From Euglena gracilis (Eukaryota > Euglenida > Euglenophyceae > Euglenales): a stretch of DNA of 64,000 nt. The position numbers and the translations under genes are program-made. A model generated the notes under the pieces. It saw only the letters and a program-made list of their open reading frames with translations, did not search any database and had not been told where the DNA came from. Below are positions 1 through 11,350 of the stretch, piece after piece; within the stretch, counting starts at the first letter, position 1; each line of letters begins with the position of its first letter. The DNA is taken from contig CP154956.1 of NCBI GenBank assembly GCA_039621445.1, forward strand, positions 4,648,170-4,712,169. Direction: 5' to 3'.

Positions 1-134
1 CTTTTATTATATTCACTACATAACTTGGTAGCATTTATATAACCTGTTTTATTCATTATAATTACTTTAAACTTATCATATGCACCACATGAATAATCAT
101 CATTAATTTTTTCGAATACAGTTTCTGATAACAT
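1..134 (-). CDS. KilA-N domain protein, N-terminal fragment
   Basis: Only the first 44 codons lie in the window; the gene runs off the left edge. The start is the ATG at 134-132. The peptide contains GYINATKLC near residue 35, the opening signature of KilA-N domains, which in large DNA viruses are DNA-binding modules of unclear function. The stretch before it (about 30 residues with a YDKFKVIIM-like strand) also fits the family. The start follows an AT-rich intergenic stretch with no exact AAAATTGA. The family call rests on this short motif alone, and the C-terminal partner domain cannot be seen. Confidence 0.72.
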   Translation of the reverse strand, partial: MLSETVFEKINDDYSCGAYDKFKVIIMNKTGYINATKLCSEYNK

Positions 135-395
135 GGTTTTTCAAGTACAGGTCAAATATATTATTTAATAATAAAATTCAATTTTTATTTATTACAATTA
201 TGTTAAAACTATTCTTACCAATTAGTTAAAAATTGTTTAATATACAACACAAATGGTACTAACCATATCATTTAATTCATCAATAACGCTTTATTTTAAA
301 TAGATTATGTTATAATTATCTTTTTTTCATAGTTTGATTATAAAAATAATAGCCTTAAGCTTTTATTTCATTTTTGTTTTATAAAATATCTAAAA

Positions 396-1702
396 TTATA
401 TTGTTCCTGTTTTTTTGATTATTTTAGTAATATATCCATCGTTACGTATATAAAATTCTTTTTTTAATGGTTTTATATCAAAATTATTGTTTTCAGTATT
501 GATTATTATATACATTATTTTTTCTAGATAATCGAATATTTTGTTATTAATATTTGGACATTTAGCACAATGTAAGTTAAGTGGATTAATCCATCATTGG
601 TAAAGTTAGTATTATGTCCACATGATATGAATTCTATATTTACCAAATGTTTTAATCCATTATCAGTAAAATTAATATTTTCAACACAATCTAAACGTTT
701 TAATCGTGTTAAATACTTTAATCCTTCATCTGTAAAATTATTATTCCCATTACATTTTAATTCTTTTAAATTTACTAAATGTTTTAATCCTTCGTCGGTA
801 AATTTATTAGACACACATTGTAAATGTTTTAATTTTTTTAATCCTTTTAATCCTTCATCTGTAAAACTTTCATTACAACCTAATAAAAATTCTAAGTTTT
901 CTAGATATTTTAACCCTTTGTCTGTAAATTTATTATTTTTACCACAAATTAAAGTTGTTAAAGTTTTCCTTATATAATATAATCCATTATCTGTAAAGTT
1001 TCTAATATATACACAATGTAATTCATTTAAATTTGTTAGATATGATAACACATTATCTGTAAATTTATTTTTACCACATCGTAAAACTCTTAATTTAGAT
1101 AGAAATTTTAATCCATTATTCGTAAAATTATTGTTACAATATAAATATTGTAATGTTTCTTTTAAGTTAATCAATGATATATCACTAATATTTTTATTAT
1201 GTTCACAATCTAAATGTGTTAGTTTAACCAAATATTTTAACCCTTCATCTGTAATGTTAGTATTATTATAACAATTTAAATGTTCTAAGTTAACTAAATA
1301 TTTTAATCCATCATTTGTTATATTTTTATTACATTCTAAATGTGTTAAGTTAACTAAATGTTTTATTCCTAAATCTGTAATATTATTATTAAATTTACAT
1401 ATTAAATGTTTTAGATTATTAGATAAATGACTTAATATATCATCTGTAAAATGTATATTTTCTCCACAATTTAAATATCTAATATTTTTTAAATGTAATA
1501 CATTATATTGTATATCTTTATATAGTACTATTTCTGTTATAATTATGTTATCTAACATATGAATATTTTTAATTGGTAGAAAAGAATGTAATTCATATTT
1601 GAATCTACTGTATTTTTTATTTATTAATCGCATATTTTTTATATCATTCCATGATGTAATAAAACTAAATATAAATAACATAACATCGTCTGACAATTTC
1701 AT
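396..1702 (-). CDS. F-box/leucine-rich-repeat protein (FTDxGLKYL type)
   Basis: The first 45 residues form a degenerate F-box (DDVMLFIFSFI...IKNMRLINKKYSRF). About fourteen LRR units of 22-25 residues follow, with the pattern LxxLxxLxC...NxxFTDxGLKxL. Such proteins are presumed substrate adaptors for SCF ubiquitin ligases, the LRR arc binding the target. The open frame stops at 524, but from about 570-600 another frame continues smoothly to a TAA at 396-398 with a non-repeat lysine-rich tail ending in KKTGTI, so one frame change is inferred there. The gene diverges from the next F-box/LRR gene across a TA microsatellite. Function is inferred from domain type only. Confidence 0.8.
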
Positions 1703-1737
1703 TTCTTAAGACAACATATATTTATAAGATATATTCA

Positions 1738-2022
1738 ATATATTATATATATATATATATATATAGATATATATATAGATATATATCTATATATATAGAT
1801 ATATATATATATATATATATCTATAGATATATATATAATATATTATATATATATCTCTATATAGATATGCTCTATTATATATTTAGCATATCTATATGAT
1901 ATCTATCTCTATATAGATATAATATATATATATATATATATATATAGATATATAGTCTATATATATATCTATATATATAGATCTCTGTATATATATATAT
2001 ATATCTATATATATATTTGATA
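1738..2022. repeat. TA-rich microsatellite between divergent LRR genes
   Basis: Almost pure TA dinucleotide runs interrupted by GATATA, TCTATA and CTCTATA steps. It fills the space between two divergently transcribed F-box/LRR genes and therefore contains both of their upstream regions. It can fold into long self-complementary hairpins. No coding potential is seen. Confidence 0.9.
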
Positions 2023-2090
2023 TTGTCTCTTTTACTGTAATTGATTTATTTTAAATAATTGATTATTATAATAAATATATCTAAATAACA

Positions 2091-3302
2091 ATGAAAGATT
2101 TTCCTAATGAAGTTATAGATGTTATTAATCAATTCATAACAAATTGGCAATATATTAAAAATATTAGATTAGTTAGTAGAAAATATTTCTATTTTCCATA
2201 TAATGTAAAATGTAACTTTGTTGATAAAAGTGTATTTTATGCAAATTTTATTAATATATATAGTATATGTATTGAAAAACAAATAAATCAAATAGAAGTA
2301 GAAAAATTAAAAAAACATAATCTTATATGTTTAAGATGTGCTATTTTTAAACATATTGATGATAAAATGTTAATTAATTTCAAAAATCTTGTTTCATTAG
2401 AATTGACATATGATTTATCCAAAGGTATTACAGATTTATCATTAAAATATTTAGTTAATTTAAGAAGATTAGATTGTGGTAATAATAATGAACTTACCGA
2501 TGAATCATTAAAATGTTTGACATCATTAATACATTTAGATTGTGGCAAAAATAATAAATTTACTGATGAATCGTTAAAATGTTTAACATTATTAACACAT
2601 TTAGATTGTGGATTATATAGTTATTTTACTGATGAATCATTACAACATTTAACCAATCTAAAATTTTTACGATGTGGATTTGAATGTGATTTTACTGATG
2701 AATCTTTAAAACATCTGACAAAACTTGAAAATTTAAGATGTGGATCACCATGTTATTTTACAGATTATTCAATAAGTAAGTTAACCAGATTAGTTTCTTT
2801 AGATTGTGGAGATGGTTTCTTTACTGATGAATCATTACAACATCTAACCAATCTGGAATTTTTACAATGTGGTTTTGATTGTGATTTTACAGATTTATCA
2901 TTAAAATATTTAACTAATTTAACATTATTATCATGTAATAATAATATATTTACTGATGAAGGAATAAAATATCTAATAAACTTAGAAAGTTTATATTGCG
3001 ATGATAATACAAATATAACAATAGATAGTGTAATTAAATTAGATAAACTTGATATTTTATCTTGTGGTAATAATCATAAACTCAAAGAAACATTAGAAAC
3101 AATATTAAATGAACCAATTTTAGATGATCATTTTGATCGTGAATTATTATTAAAAGTTCATGAAAAATACATAAATAAATACTTAATTTTATATTTTTTA
3201 GATAAAAAATTGAATAATATTAAATATATAGTATATTTAAAACTTGTGGTAAAACAAGATGTCATTTATTACATTTATCGAAAAAGAACCAGGTGGTTTT
3301 AA
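2091..3302 (+). CDS. F-box/leucine-rich-repeat protein (FTDESLKxL type)
   Basis: 403 residues. An F-box-like head (residues 1-45, FPNEVIDVINQFI...IKNIRLVSRKY) is followed from about residue 75 to 330 by ten to eleven LRR units with the pattern FTDESLKHLTxLxxLxCG. The last 70 residues leave the repeat and become charged and helical. ATAATTGAT lies upstream at about 2055, a near match to the viral early promoter. Its last 44 bases overlap the start of the next gene in another frame. The likely role is an SCF-type adaptor (inferred). It is a paralog of the genes at 396, 8765 and 18594, with Ser where others have Gly in the repeat (ESL versus EGL). Confidence 0.85.
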   Translation: MKDFPNEVIDVINQFITNWQYIKNIRLVSRKYFYFPYNVKCNFVDKSVFYANFINIYSICIEKQINQIEVEKLKKHNLICLRCAIFKHIDDKMLINFKNLVSLELTYDLSKGITDLSLKYLVNLRRLDCGNNNELTDESLKCLTSLIHLDCGKNNKFTDESLKCLTLLTHLDCGLYSYFTDESLQHLTNLKFLRCGFECDFTDESLKHLTKLENLRCGSPCYFTDYSISKLTRLVSLDCGDGFFTDESLQHLTNLEFLQCGFDCDFTDLSLKYLTNLTLLSCNNNIFTDEGIKYLINLESLYCDDNTNITIDSVIKLDKLDILSCGNNHKLKETLETILNEPILDDHFDRELLLKVHEKYINKYLILYFLDKKLNNIKYIVYLKLVVKQDVIYYIYRKRTRWF

Positions 3303-4396
3303 TGTGGTTTGTAAAAATGTTGAAAGATCTAAAAAAATATGTAATTGTACTAATATAGAATGTAATGAAAATTGTTTAATAACTGTAAAAGAAACTTATG
3401 TAAAGAAATTAATTAATTACTATGATTCAGAAAAAGATATATTTTATGGAAATGTACCAGAAATAATAGATAGAATGTTATCAATGTTTCCTAATGCTTA
3501 TGAAATTATCACACAGATATTGACTGTTTTACCATCACGTATTATAGAATATTCAGATAATGATTCCATAGTAAGCTATGATAGTATATTATCTATTCGT
3601 AATACTATATCTATAGAAAACAAAAAGATAAAAGAAATATATGATTATAGTAGTAAAATATTGAATGAATTTATTAAAACTAGAGAAATATTAAAAAATA
3701 TTTATAAATATAGAATGCTAATTGATATAGATACTGAAAAAATAAAATATTGTGAAAACACACCAGATTATTCTAAATGCGTTAAAGAAAGAGAAGATAA
3801 ATGTAAAACATATGTTGAACTAATATATAATATAAAAAAAAATAGATTGTAACGAATATTACAATACTATCGTTAGATATTACATTGAATTAGAATATAA
3901 TACACTTCGATGTAATTCAGATAAAACATTAATGAATAATATTGGTGATTTTATATCTACTTTATATGATTTCATATCATCATACAATATAAATAGGTTT
4001 GTGTTATATAATGATGTAGAAGATACAGTTATAAATAATATTATTAATGGCAAAAAACAAATAAAAACTATAGTATTTTACAACAAAAATGTAAACAATA
4101 TACATATTGGTTTAAATGATGAACATTTATTTAAATTAAATTGGGATAATACTAACAATAATGCTTTTACTAATATTGTCAGTTGTAATATTAATTTACA
4201 ATCTAATATGATAATAAATAAGTTAATGAAATTAACAGATAAATATATAAAAGATTTTGAAATGATAAACAAGAAATGGATAGATATATATAAAACTATG
4301 GAACAACAAGAAAAAGAAAACCAATCGTTAAAAGATGATGCAGCTAACTGGAAAAAATATAAACATATTATAGAAAAATCATTGAATAATATTTAA
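3259..4396 (+). CDS. Unknown protein, one frame change in an A9 run
   Basis: Reading starts at the ATG at 3259, because a TAA sits four codons upstream in that frame. The first 197 codons end at 3852. The frame that becomes open at the A9 run 3834-3842 continues without a stop through CNEYYNTIVRYYIELEYN into the 154-codon frame ending at 4396, so one protein of about 378 residues is likely. It has a cysteine cluster near residues 29-40 (CNCTNIECNENC), a helical middle and a C-terminal coiled-coil-like stretch (MEQQEKENQSLKDD). I recognise no family. It overlaps the end of the upstream LRR gene and ends just before the 68-bp repeat array. Confidence 0.6.
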
Positions 4397-4439
4397 CCAA
4401 TTATAAATATTTTTTTTAACATAATAATATAAAACTAAC

Positions 4440-5780
4440 AAGGTCAAACTATGTATCATAGATATATTAACTATATGCGCCGATATTAATATAGATGTAT
4501 TTATCGCATAAATATAAATGTATTAACTAATATATTGAGTATCAACACAATCATTAATATAGATATATTAACTATATGCGCCGAGTATCAACACAATTAT
4601 TAATATAAATGTATTTATCGCATAAATATAAATGTATTAACTAATATATTGAGTATCAACACAATCATTAATATAAATGTATTAACTAATATATTGAGTA
4701 TCAACACAATTATTAATATAAATGTATTAACTAATATATTGAGTATCAACACAATTATTAATATAAATGTATTTATCGCATAAATATAAATGTATTAACT
4801 AATATATTGAATATCAACACAATTATTAATATAAATGTATTTATCGCATAAATATAAATGTATTAACTAATATGCGCCAAGTATCAACACAATCATTAAT
4901 ATAGATGTATTTATCCCATAAATATAAATGTATTAACTAATATATTGAGTATCAACACAATTATTAATATAAATGTATTAACTAATATATTGAGTATCAA
5001 CACAATCATTAATATAGATGTATTTATCGCATAAATATAAATGTATTAACTAATATATTGAATATCAACACAATTATTAACACAGATGTATTTATCATAT
5101 AAATATAAATGTATTAACTAATATGCGCCAAGTATCGACACAATCATTAATATAGATGTATTAACTATATACGCCGAATATCAACACAATTATTAACACA
5201 GATGTATTTATCATATAAATATAAATGTATTAACTAATATGCGCCAAGTATCGACACAATCATTAATATAGATGTATTAACTATATACGCCGAATATCAA
5301 CACAATTATTAATATAAATGTATTAACTAATATGTTGAGTATCAACACAATTATTAATATAAATGTATTTATCGCATAAATATAAATGTATTAAACCATA
5401 TGCGCCAAGTGTTGACACAATTATTAATATAAATGTATTTATCGCATAAATATAAATATATTAACTAATATGTTGAGTATAAATGCGCCGATATTAATAT
5501 AGATGTATATTTATCGTATAAATATGAATATATTAAACCATATGCGCCAAGTATTAACACAATCATTAATATAAATGTATTTATCGTATAAATATAAATG
5601 TATTAAACCATATGCGCCAAGTGTTGACACAATTGTTAATATAAATGTATTTATCGCATAAATATAAATGTATTAACTAATATGTGCCAAGTATCAATAC
5701 AATTATTAATATAGATGTATTTATCGCATAAATATAAATGTATTAACTAATATGTTGAATGCGCTGGTTTTAATATAAAT
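4440..5780. repeat. Tandem array of about 68-bp and 45-bp units
   Basis: About 20 or more units built from recurring blocks: AATATAAATGTATTTATCGC, ATAAATATAAATGTATTAAC, TAATATATTGAGTATCAACA. The full unit is about 68 bp; a shorter 45-bp form lacks the TTTATCGCATAAATATAAAT part. Variants replace TTGAGTATCAAC by the GC-bearing GCGCCAAGTATCGAC. No open frame of interest is present. A detached piece of the same family lies at 8340-8525. The array occupies the whole gap between a rightward and a leftward gene, that is, a convergent intergenic region. Confidence 0.92.
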
Positions 5781-5994
5781 ATGTTTATTGTAGTATTATA
5801 ATCAATATTTTACATATAAAAAATATAATACTTATTTTTAAGAAGTTGTTTTCAAGTATTATATTTAAGGTGTTTATTTATCAAATTTTATATTCGAAAT
5901 GTTTACTTACCAAAATATTTATTTCTTAATTATTATTTATTCAGATATCGTTTTTTAAGATATTTATTTTTCAAGATATCGTTTTTCAAGATAT

Positions 5995-7023
5995 TTATTT
6001 TCTAGAATGTTTATGTTTTTTCATATAAATTAATCTGTTCAAATCTTTTAGTGAATATATATCTGTTGAATCATATTTATATTGAAAACAACTATAGCAT
6101 TCATTACATTCTATACGATGATATTGTTCTCTACATGTTTTACATAATACCCCATTACTTTTTATATGACAAGTATTACATTTTATTTTATCATAATGTA
6201 TATAAATTTTTTTATTATCGATAAATAAATTACATACTGAACATTGTATTGATGCATGGCGTGAATGAAATATACATTCTTTATTGTACATAAATATATT
6301 ATTAACATCAGTAGGTTTTATATTAATATATTTTAAACATAATGTATATCCTTTATTTAACATTTTAATAATACATTTTAACATATGATTAGATGTAAGT
6401 AGATGTATTTTACCACATTTTGATTTAATGTGTTTTATAACGTAATGACTTACCAAAATTTTATTTTTTACATCTGATATACAATATTTTAACTTTCCAT
6501 AATAATCTAAAGTACCTATTATCATATATTTAGATCCTATTTTACTTTTTACTAAACTATTACATCTAAAATCAACAAATATGTCATTATCATTATATAT
6601 TACAATATCTAATTTTATGATAATATTATTATAATATGTTAATATTTTTGTATGAGTATACATATCTATGTTTGATATGTTAATTTTACATTTAATAACA
6701 TACAAATCAAAATATGTTTTTATACAATATATCAATAATTCAAGATCATCCATTAAATTTTTGCTTACATATATACGAATGTTTATATTAGATGGACATA
6801 CATCTGCTATTTCATCTCTTACAAATCCTCCATATATTTCTTTTTCAAAATGTTCATCATCAAGTATTTTCTTACCATATTCATAATATGTTTTTTTCTT
6901 ATTTTTTTTAATATATTCATCAATCAAATGTTTTATAAATTTATTTAAACATTGTATTGATATAAATGAATGTATATCTAAATACGGTAATAAAGTATAG
7001 ATAATAAATGTTTTTGCAATCAT
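5995..7023 (-). CDS. F-box-like protein with nucleotidyltransferase-like GGFVRD motif and Cys-rich tail
   Basis: 342 residues. Residues 1-40 resemble an F-box (FIIYTLLPYLDIHSFISIQCLNKFIKHLI). Residues 64-83 read YGGFVRD...PSNINI, which matches the opening signature of Pol-beta-type nucleotidyltransferases such as CCA-adding enzymes (hGGxVRD followed by DhDh). In this copy both signature acids are Asn (NIN), so catalysis is doubtful. VDFRCN follows at about residue 150. Residues 255-325 hold paired cysteines (CSVC, CNTC, CKTC, CNECYSC) typical of zinc binding. A paralog lies at 11351-12477. TTTAATTGAAT upstream resembles the early promoter. Role unknown; the enzyme fold is an inference from the motif. 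Confidence 0.6.
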   Translation of the reverse strand: MIAKTFIIYTLLPYLDIHSFISIQCLNKFIKHLIDEYIKKNKKKTYYEYGKKILDDEHFEKEIYGGFVRDEIADVCPSNINIRIYVSKNLMDDLELLIYCIKTYFDLYVIKCKINISNIDMYTHTKILTYYNNIIIKLDIVIYNDNDIFVDFRCNSLVKSKIGSKYMIIGTLDYYGKLKYCISDVKNKILVSHYVIKHIKSKCGKIHLLTSNHMLKCIIKMLNKGYTLCLKYINIKPTDVNNIFMYNKECIFHSRHASIQCSVCNLFIDNKKIYIHYDKIKCNTCHIKSNGVLCKTCREQYHRIECNECYSCFQYKYDSTDIYSLKDLNRLIYMKKHKHSRK

Positions 7024-7211
7024 CTTTTACCATATAAAATAAATATTCAATTAAATTTAATTGAATATTGATGATAAAACTATTTAACAAAAAACAATAT
7101 TATTCAAATAAATGTTATAATAAAAACATGTAATATAATAAAACTGGTTAGAAATAAAATGTTTAAAAATTAAAATTCAATTTATTAATTAATATGATAT
7201 AAATATCCAAG

Positions 7212-8205
7212 ATGTCAGAAAATCTTAATACCCAGATATTAGAAAGATATAACAAAATAAAACAAGAAAACACCAGTATTCCGATTAAGGAATATATAGT
7301 ATTGATTAGAGACAAGTATTATCCTACTTTGGATATATCATTCATGGATTTCTTTATGGAAATGTATGAAAATAACAAATCCATTTCGGCTGAACTATTG
7401 GCTAAATATGGTGTATTAAGTATTAAACCAAACAGGAAATCATTAGATGGTGGTACAATTGAAAGGTTATTTAAACGTTTATATTTAACAGAAAATACAG
7501 ATTATCAATGCCTCCAATTAGGGGCATTGGGTAATAAAGGTGGTAAACCTAAGAATATGTATTATTTAACACCTAAAGCATTTAAAATATGTTTGATTAG
7601 TTCAGAGAATGAAAACAAATATAGAGATTATTATTTGTTCTTAGAAGAATGTATCTATTATTACAACATGGGTCAAATTAATGATTTGAAATATAAAGTA
7701 AGAACTGTAGTAAAAGAACATGATACTTTATCAGATAAATTTGATAGATTAATGAATAAATTTGAAACCTTACAACAAAAGCATACAGAAAGTATGAAAT
7801 CAATGCAAACACAATTAACCGATATGCAAGTTACACTTGAAAAGATTACATCTAAGTTACCCAGTTGTATTAACGAACCGCCTAAAGGCGATCTTCACGA
7901 TCAGTTTGTGGTTATGCAAAAAGGTAATGATAATGATTATTATGTTATTAGAAGACAAAAAAAGAAATATACCAGCAATTATTAAAGCTAAAAGATTAGA
8001 AGGATATAAAACTGTATTTGGTATTCAAGGTAATGAATATGTACCAAATTCTATACATTTATGGAATACAGTAAAGGATGTTTTAACTAATGAAAAAATG
8101 ATAGTTTTTAATGATAAAACTAAAAATAACATTACACTTAATATTGATAAGGATTATTTTATCGAAATCTTAAAACATGTATTTGATAACAGAAAAGTTT
8201 ATTAA
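7212..8205 (+). CDS. MSV199-type N-terminal domain protein with DUF3627-like C-terminus, frame change at 7957
   Basis: The first frame gives 257 residues. Residues 15-150 (FMDFFMEMY..., NTDYQCLQLGALGNKGG, YYLTPKAFKICL) match the MSV199 domain found in insect poxvirus, iridovirus and giant-virus proteins. A coiled coil (about residues 155-215) follows. The frame closes at 7985, but the overlapping frame carries a typical C-terminal domain (AKRLEGYKTVFGIQGN...IHLWNTVK) to 8205. The switch falls at the A7 run 7957-7963, so a single protein of about 330 residues is expected. These proteins often also carry KilA-N or related domains and are presumed DNA-binding. Codon use is slightly less AT-rich than in neighbouring genes. 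Confidence 0.75.
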
Positions 8206-8339
8206 TATTTTTTTATTAATGTGATTAAATATATGTATATTGTAACTATCAATATAAAAAATAGGATAAACATCATAATATAAAAAATATCATTGTTAAT
8301 ATATATATATATAACTATATTACTTAAAAAAATATATCA

Positions 8340-8525
8340 TATTACGAAAAACAATATGTTGAGTATAAATACACCAAGTATCAACATAATCATTGATATA
8401 GATGTATTTATTTCATAAATATAAATGTATTAACTAATATACGCCAAGTATCAACACAATTATTAATATAGATGTATTTATAGTATAAATATAAATGTAT
8501 TAACTAATATGTTAAGAACTATTAC
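8340..8525. repeat. Detached copy of the 68-bp repeat family
   Basis: Two to three units of the family seen at 4440-5780 (GTATCAACACAATTATTAAT, ATAAATATAAATGTATTAAC). They lie 2.5 kb away, beyond two genes, in the same orientation. The surrounding 8206-8764 stretch is otherwise gene-free AT-rich DNA between two convergent genes. Confidence 0.85.
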
Positions 8526-8764
8526 GTTCTAACATAACCATTATATTGTAAGTTAATATTTTATATGAAAAATATAATATGTTATTTATTTTCTAAATTA
8601 TTTAGATTTTTTATTGGAATAAAAACATATATATTTTTAACAAAAATAAACTAATAATTATTTTTTACTTATCAATTTTTTTATTCATATTATTTTTTAC
8701 TTATATTATTGTTTACTTGTATTATATATCTTATTCATTCATATTATTTTTTACATGTATTATT

Positions 8765-10204
8765 TTATTCATTTATGTTATTTTCTTCATCTGTACTATC
8801 TTCTTCACTTGTATTATCTTCTCCACTACCATAATTAGCATGATAATGATTAAAATCACCTTCAATTTCTTCTGTATCATAATCAGATTCATCATCATCA
8901 AAATCTACATTATATACTGATTCAGATTCAGATTCTGAATCATTACAATAAATATAATTAAACCCATTTCTTTTACCATAATTATGTTCAGCATATGTTT
9001 TACACATGTCAACGTTTTTAATTTTTGATGTGATATTGATTGGTAATTTTTCTATTCTATAAAACTCACTATTTATGATTAGTTTTTTTAAGTATATAAA
9101 CTGTTTAAATATATTGATATGAAAATTCATATTAAGTCCACAGTTCAGATATAGTAATTCATGGTATTTATCATAGAAACTATTATTAACAATATTTAAA
9201 CATTTAGAATTAACATAACATGTTCTATAGTTACCATTTAAATAAGATAACCCTTTATCTGTAAAGTTAGTATTATAACCACAATTTAAATATTTGAGTG
9301 ATGTTGGATATATATCATTTTGAGCACTAGATAGATATAATAATCCTTCATCTGTAAAATTAGTATTATATCCACAATTTAAATATATTAATTTAGAATG
9401 TACATAGTAATATTTATTTCCTATATATATAGAATTTTCTACATTGTAATTAGTTATTGTATCACCTAAATATTTCAATCCATTATCATTAAACATAGTA
9501 TTACTATCGCAATCTAAATATGTTAAACTATTTTGTAAATAATATAATGCAGAATTAGTAAAATTATTATTTTTCCCACATCTAAAATATTTTAATTTTG
9601 TAAGATTTTTTAAACCATCATCTGTAAATTCAGTATTATATCCACAATCTAAATATTCAAGATTGGTTAAATATTTCAATCCATCATCATTTATACGACA
9701 ATTATTTTGACAATTTAGATATATTAATGTATCTTTTATATGTCGTAAATTATCATCTATAATCTTATAATTATATCCACATATTAAATATTTTAAATGT
9801 TTTATGTATTTGAATACCTTACCATCAAACTTATTACATCCACAATTTAAATATATAAGGTTTGATAAACTATTAAAATTATGTAAACTATTAATAAAAT
9901 TTTGATTAATATAACAATTTAAATATTTTAGACAAAGATTATTATTAATTGATGAAGACTGTGAATGATTATCATTTATTAATTCTTCAATGTTATATCC
10001 TCTTGTATATTCATTTAGTTTTATACCAATGATATTGATATTAATTTTATAAATATAATTGGTAAATAAATATCTATCAAAGAATCGTACATTATATTTA
10101 TAACTGTTAAAATATCTATTTATTGATCTTATGTTTTTTATATATTTCCAATCAATGATAAATTCATTAAGTATTGATATAATATCAAATGAAAATTGAT
10201 GCAT
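8765..10204 (-). CDS. F-box/leucine-rich-repeat protein with acidic tail
   Basis: 479 residues, uninterrupted. The head (residues 1-45, FDIISILNEFIIDWKYIKNIRSINRYFNSY) is F-box-like. LRR units with the pattern YLNCGYNTNFTDEGLxYL run from about residue 90 to 360, some separated by insertions. The last 70 residues are strongly acidic, rich in Ser, Asp, Glu and Asn (SESESES, DDDESDYDTEE, STDEENN), unlike the other paralogs. ATAATTGATTTTTTTATAA lies about 20-40 bases before the ATG. Predicted role: SCF adaptor. The acidic tail could serve as an interaction or localisation segment, which is speculation. Confidence 0.85.
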   Translation of the reverse strand: MHQFSFDIISILNEFIIDWKYIKNIRSINRYFNSYKYNVRFFDRYLFTNYIYKININIIGIKLNEYTRGYNIEELINDNHSQSSSINNNLCLKYLNCYINQNFINSLHNFNSLSNLIYLNCGCNKFDGKVFKYIKHLKYLICGYNYKIIDDNLRHIKDTLIYLNCQNNCRINDDGLKYLTNLEYLDCGYNTEFTDDGLKNLTKLKYFRCGKNNNFTNSALYYLQNSLTYLDCDSNTMFNDNGLKYLGDTITNYNVENSIYIGNKYYYVHSKLIYLNCGYNTNFTDEGLLYLSSAQNDIYPTSLKYLNCGYNTNFTDKGLSYLNGNYRTCYVNSKCLNIVNNSFYDKYHELLYLNCGLNMNFHINIFKQFIYLKKLIINSEFYRIEKLPINITSKIKNVDMCKTYAEHNYGKRNGFNYIYCNDSESESESVYNVDFDDDESDYDTEEIEGDFNHYHANYGSGEDNTSEEDSTDEENNINE

Positions 10205-10428
10205 TTTATATTGATTATAAAAAAATCAATTATAATTATAATATATCATATTTACAATAAGAATATTAATATACTTATTATTTAGAATAACAACTTGAAA
10301 TAATGAAGTAGTTGAATTACTTAAAGATAGAAATATTTAAAAATTAATATCAAAACCTGTATCAAAAGTAGAACATTTATTATGTGAAATAGATAGATTA
10401 AGAACATCTATATTAATATCTGTTTAAA

Positions 10429-11295
10429 CTATTCCGTTAAAACAACAGGATTAAGTACGACTCCCATTACAATATCAAGTATACATTTAACTTCTTTTTC
10501 AGATTTATTTAAATTCATTATACCAATAATTATTTTATCGATTATTTCAAACGTTTTTTCACCTCCGATATATGGATTATTCATAACTTTTGTGATGACA
10601 TCAACTAGTTCAATTATGGTATAATCACGTTTTAGATCAACATCAAATTGTTCACCTGTATATTCTATTCCAATAGTCTTATTTTCAAGTTTAGAAATAA
10701 TATCATTCATGAATTTATTTGATACTCTTCTAAACATAACATATATAAATGCAGTAAATGTTTTTACAATATCTTCTTTGTCATTAATGCATTTTATTAA
10801 CATTTTATTAAATAATTCTGGATCTTCATCAGTTTCTTTTTTAATAGATCCAGAAATACCATTTGTTATCATATTTGTTATTCTTGTGAGTTTGGTTATA
10901 TTTACAGTAATTATTGATGACTTTGGAAGTGTCATTGCCATACAACCTACAATATTATCTTCAATACTTTTAACAATGGGACCATCAATTATCCTACAAA
11001 TAGCAATAGTTACACTTTTTTCATTTTTAAGTGTTTTCTTTACTTTATTTAGATCATTGATAATATCAGAATTTTCATTAATATTTTTCATAGTTATTTC
11101 CATACATTCTTTCGATGTATTTTTATTTATTATTTTTTTGATTTCTTCACAAATAACCTTAATTATTGGTATATCATTTTTTGTAAATTCTGATAGATCA
11201 GCTATGAAACCCTTTTTAACAAGTAATGAATTTTTAGATGCACTTATAGTTTTTTTCATAAATGGAATAAGATTATCAAGTGATTCGACAGACAT
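10429..11295 (-). CDS. Unknown multigene-family protein (KKGxxADLSEFT family), copy 1
   Basis: 288 residues, mostly helical and soluble. Near residue 27 it carries VKKGFIADLSEFT, a motif shared with the copies at 13508 and 16120. The C-terminal half (KFMNDIISKLENKT, then a TFEIIDKIIIGI helix) aligns with the C-terminal part of the chimeric LRR gene at 17038. No enzymatic motif is visible and I do not recognise the family. An exact early promoter motif lies at 11330-11337, 35 bases upstream of the ATG, so early expression is likely. It stands head to tail with the downstream gene group on the minus strand. Confidence 0.75.
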   Translation of the reverse strand: MSVESLDNLIPFMKKTISASKNSLLVKKGFIADLSEFTKNDIPIIKVICEEIKKIINKNTSKECMEITMKNINENSDIINDLNKVKKTLKNEKSVTIAICRIIDGPIVKSIEDNIVGCMAMTLPKSSIITVNITKLTRITNMITNGISGSIKKETDEDPELFNKMLIKCINDKEDIVKTFTAFIYVMFRRVSNKFMNDIISKLENKTIGIEYTGEQFDVDLKRDYTIIELVDVITKVMNNPYIGGEKTFEIIDKIIIGIMNLNKSEKEVKCILDIVMGVVLNPVVLTE

Positions 11296-11329
11296 TTTTT
11301 GAATAATTTATTTCTTTATATTTAAAAAA

Positions 11330-11337
11330 TCAATTTT
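11330..11337 (-). promoter_or_regulatory. AAAATTGA early promoter motif
   Basis: Exact AAAATTGA on the minus strand, within AAAAATTGATTTTTTA, 35 bases before the ATG at 11295. It is the early promoter element known from Mimivirus and relatives. Confidence 0.75.
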
Positions 11338-11350
11338 TAATATAAATATA

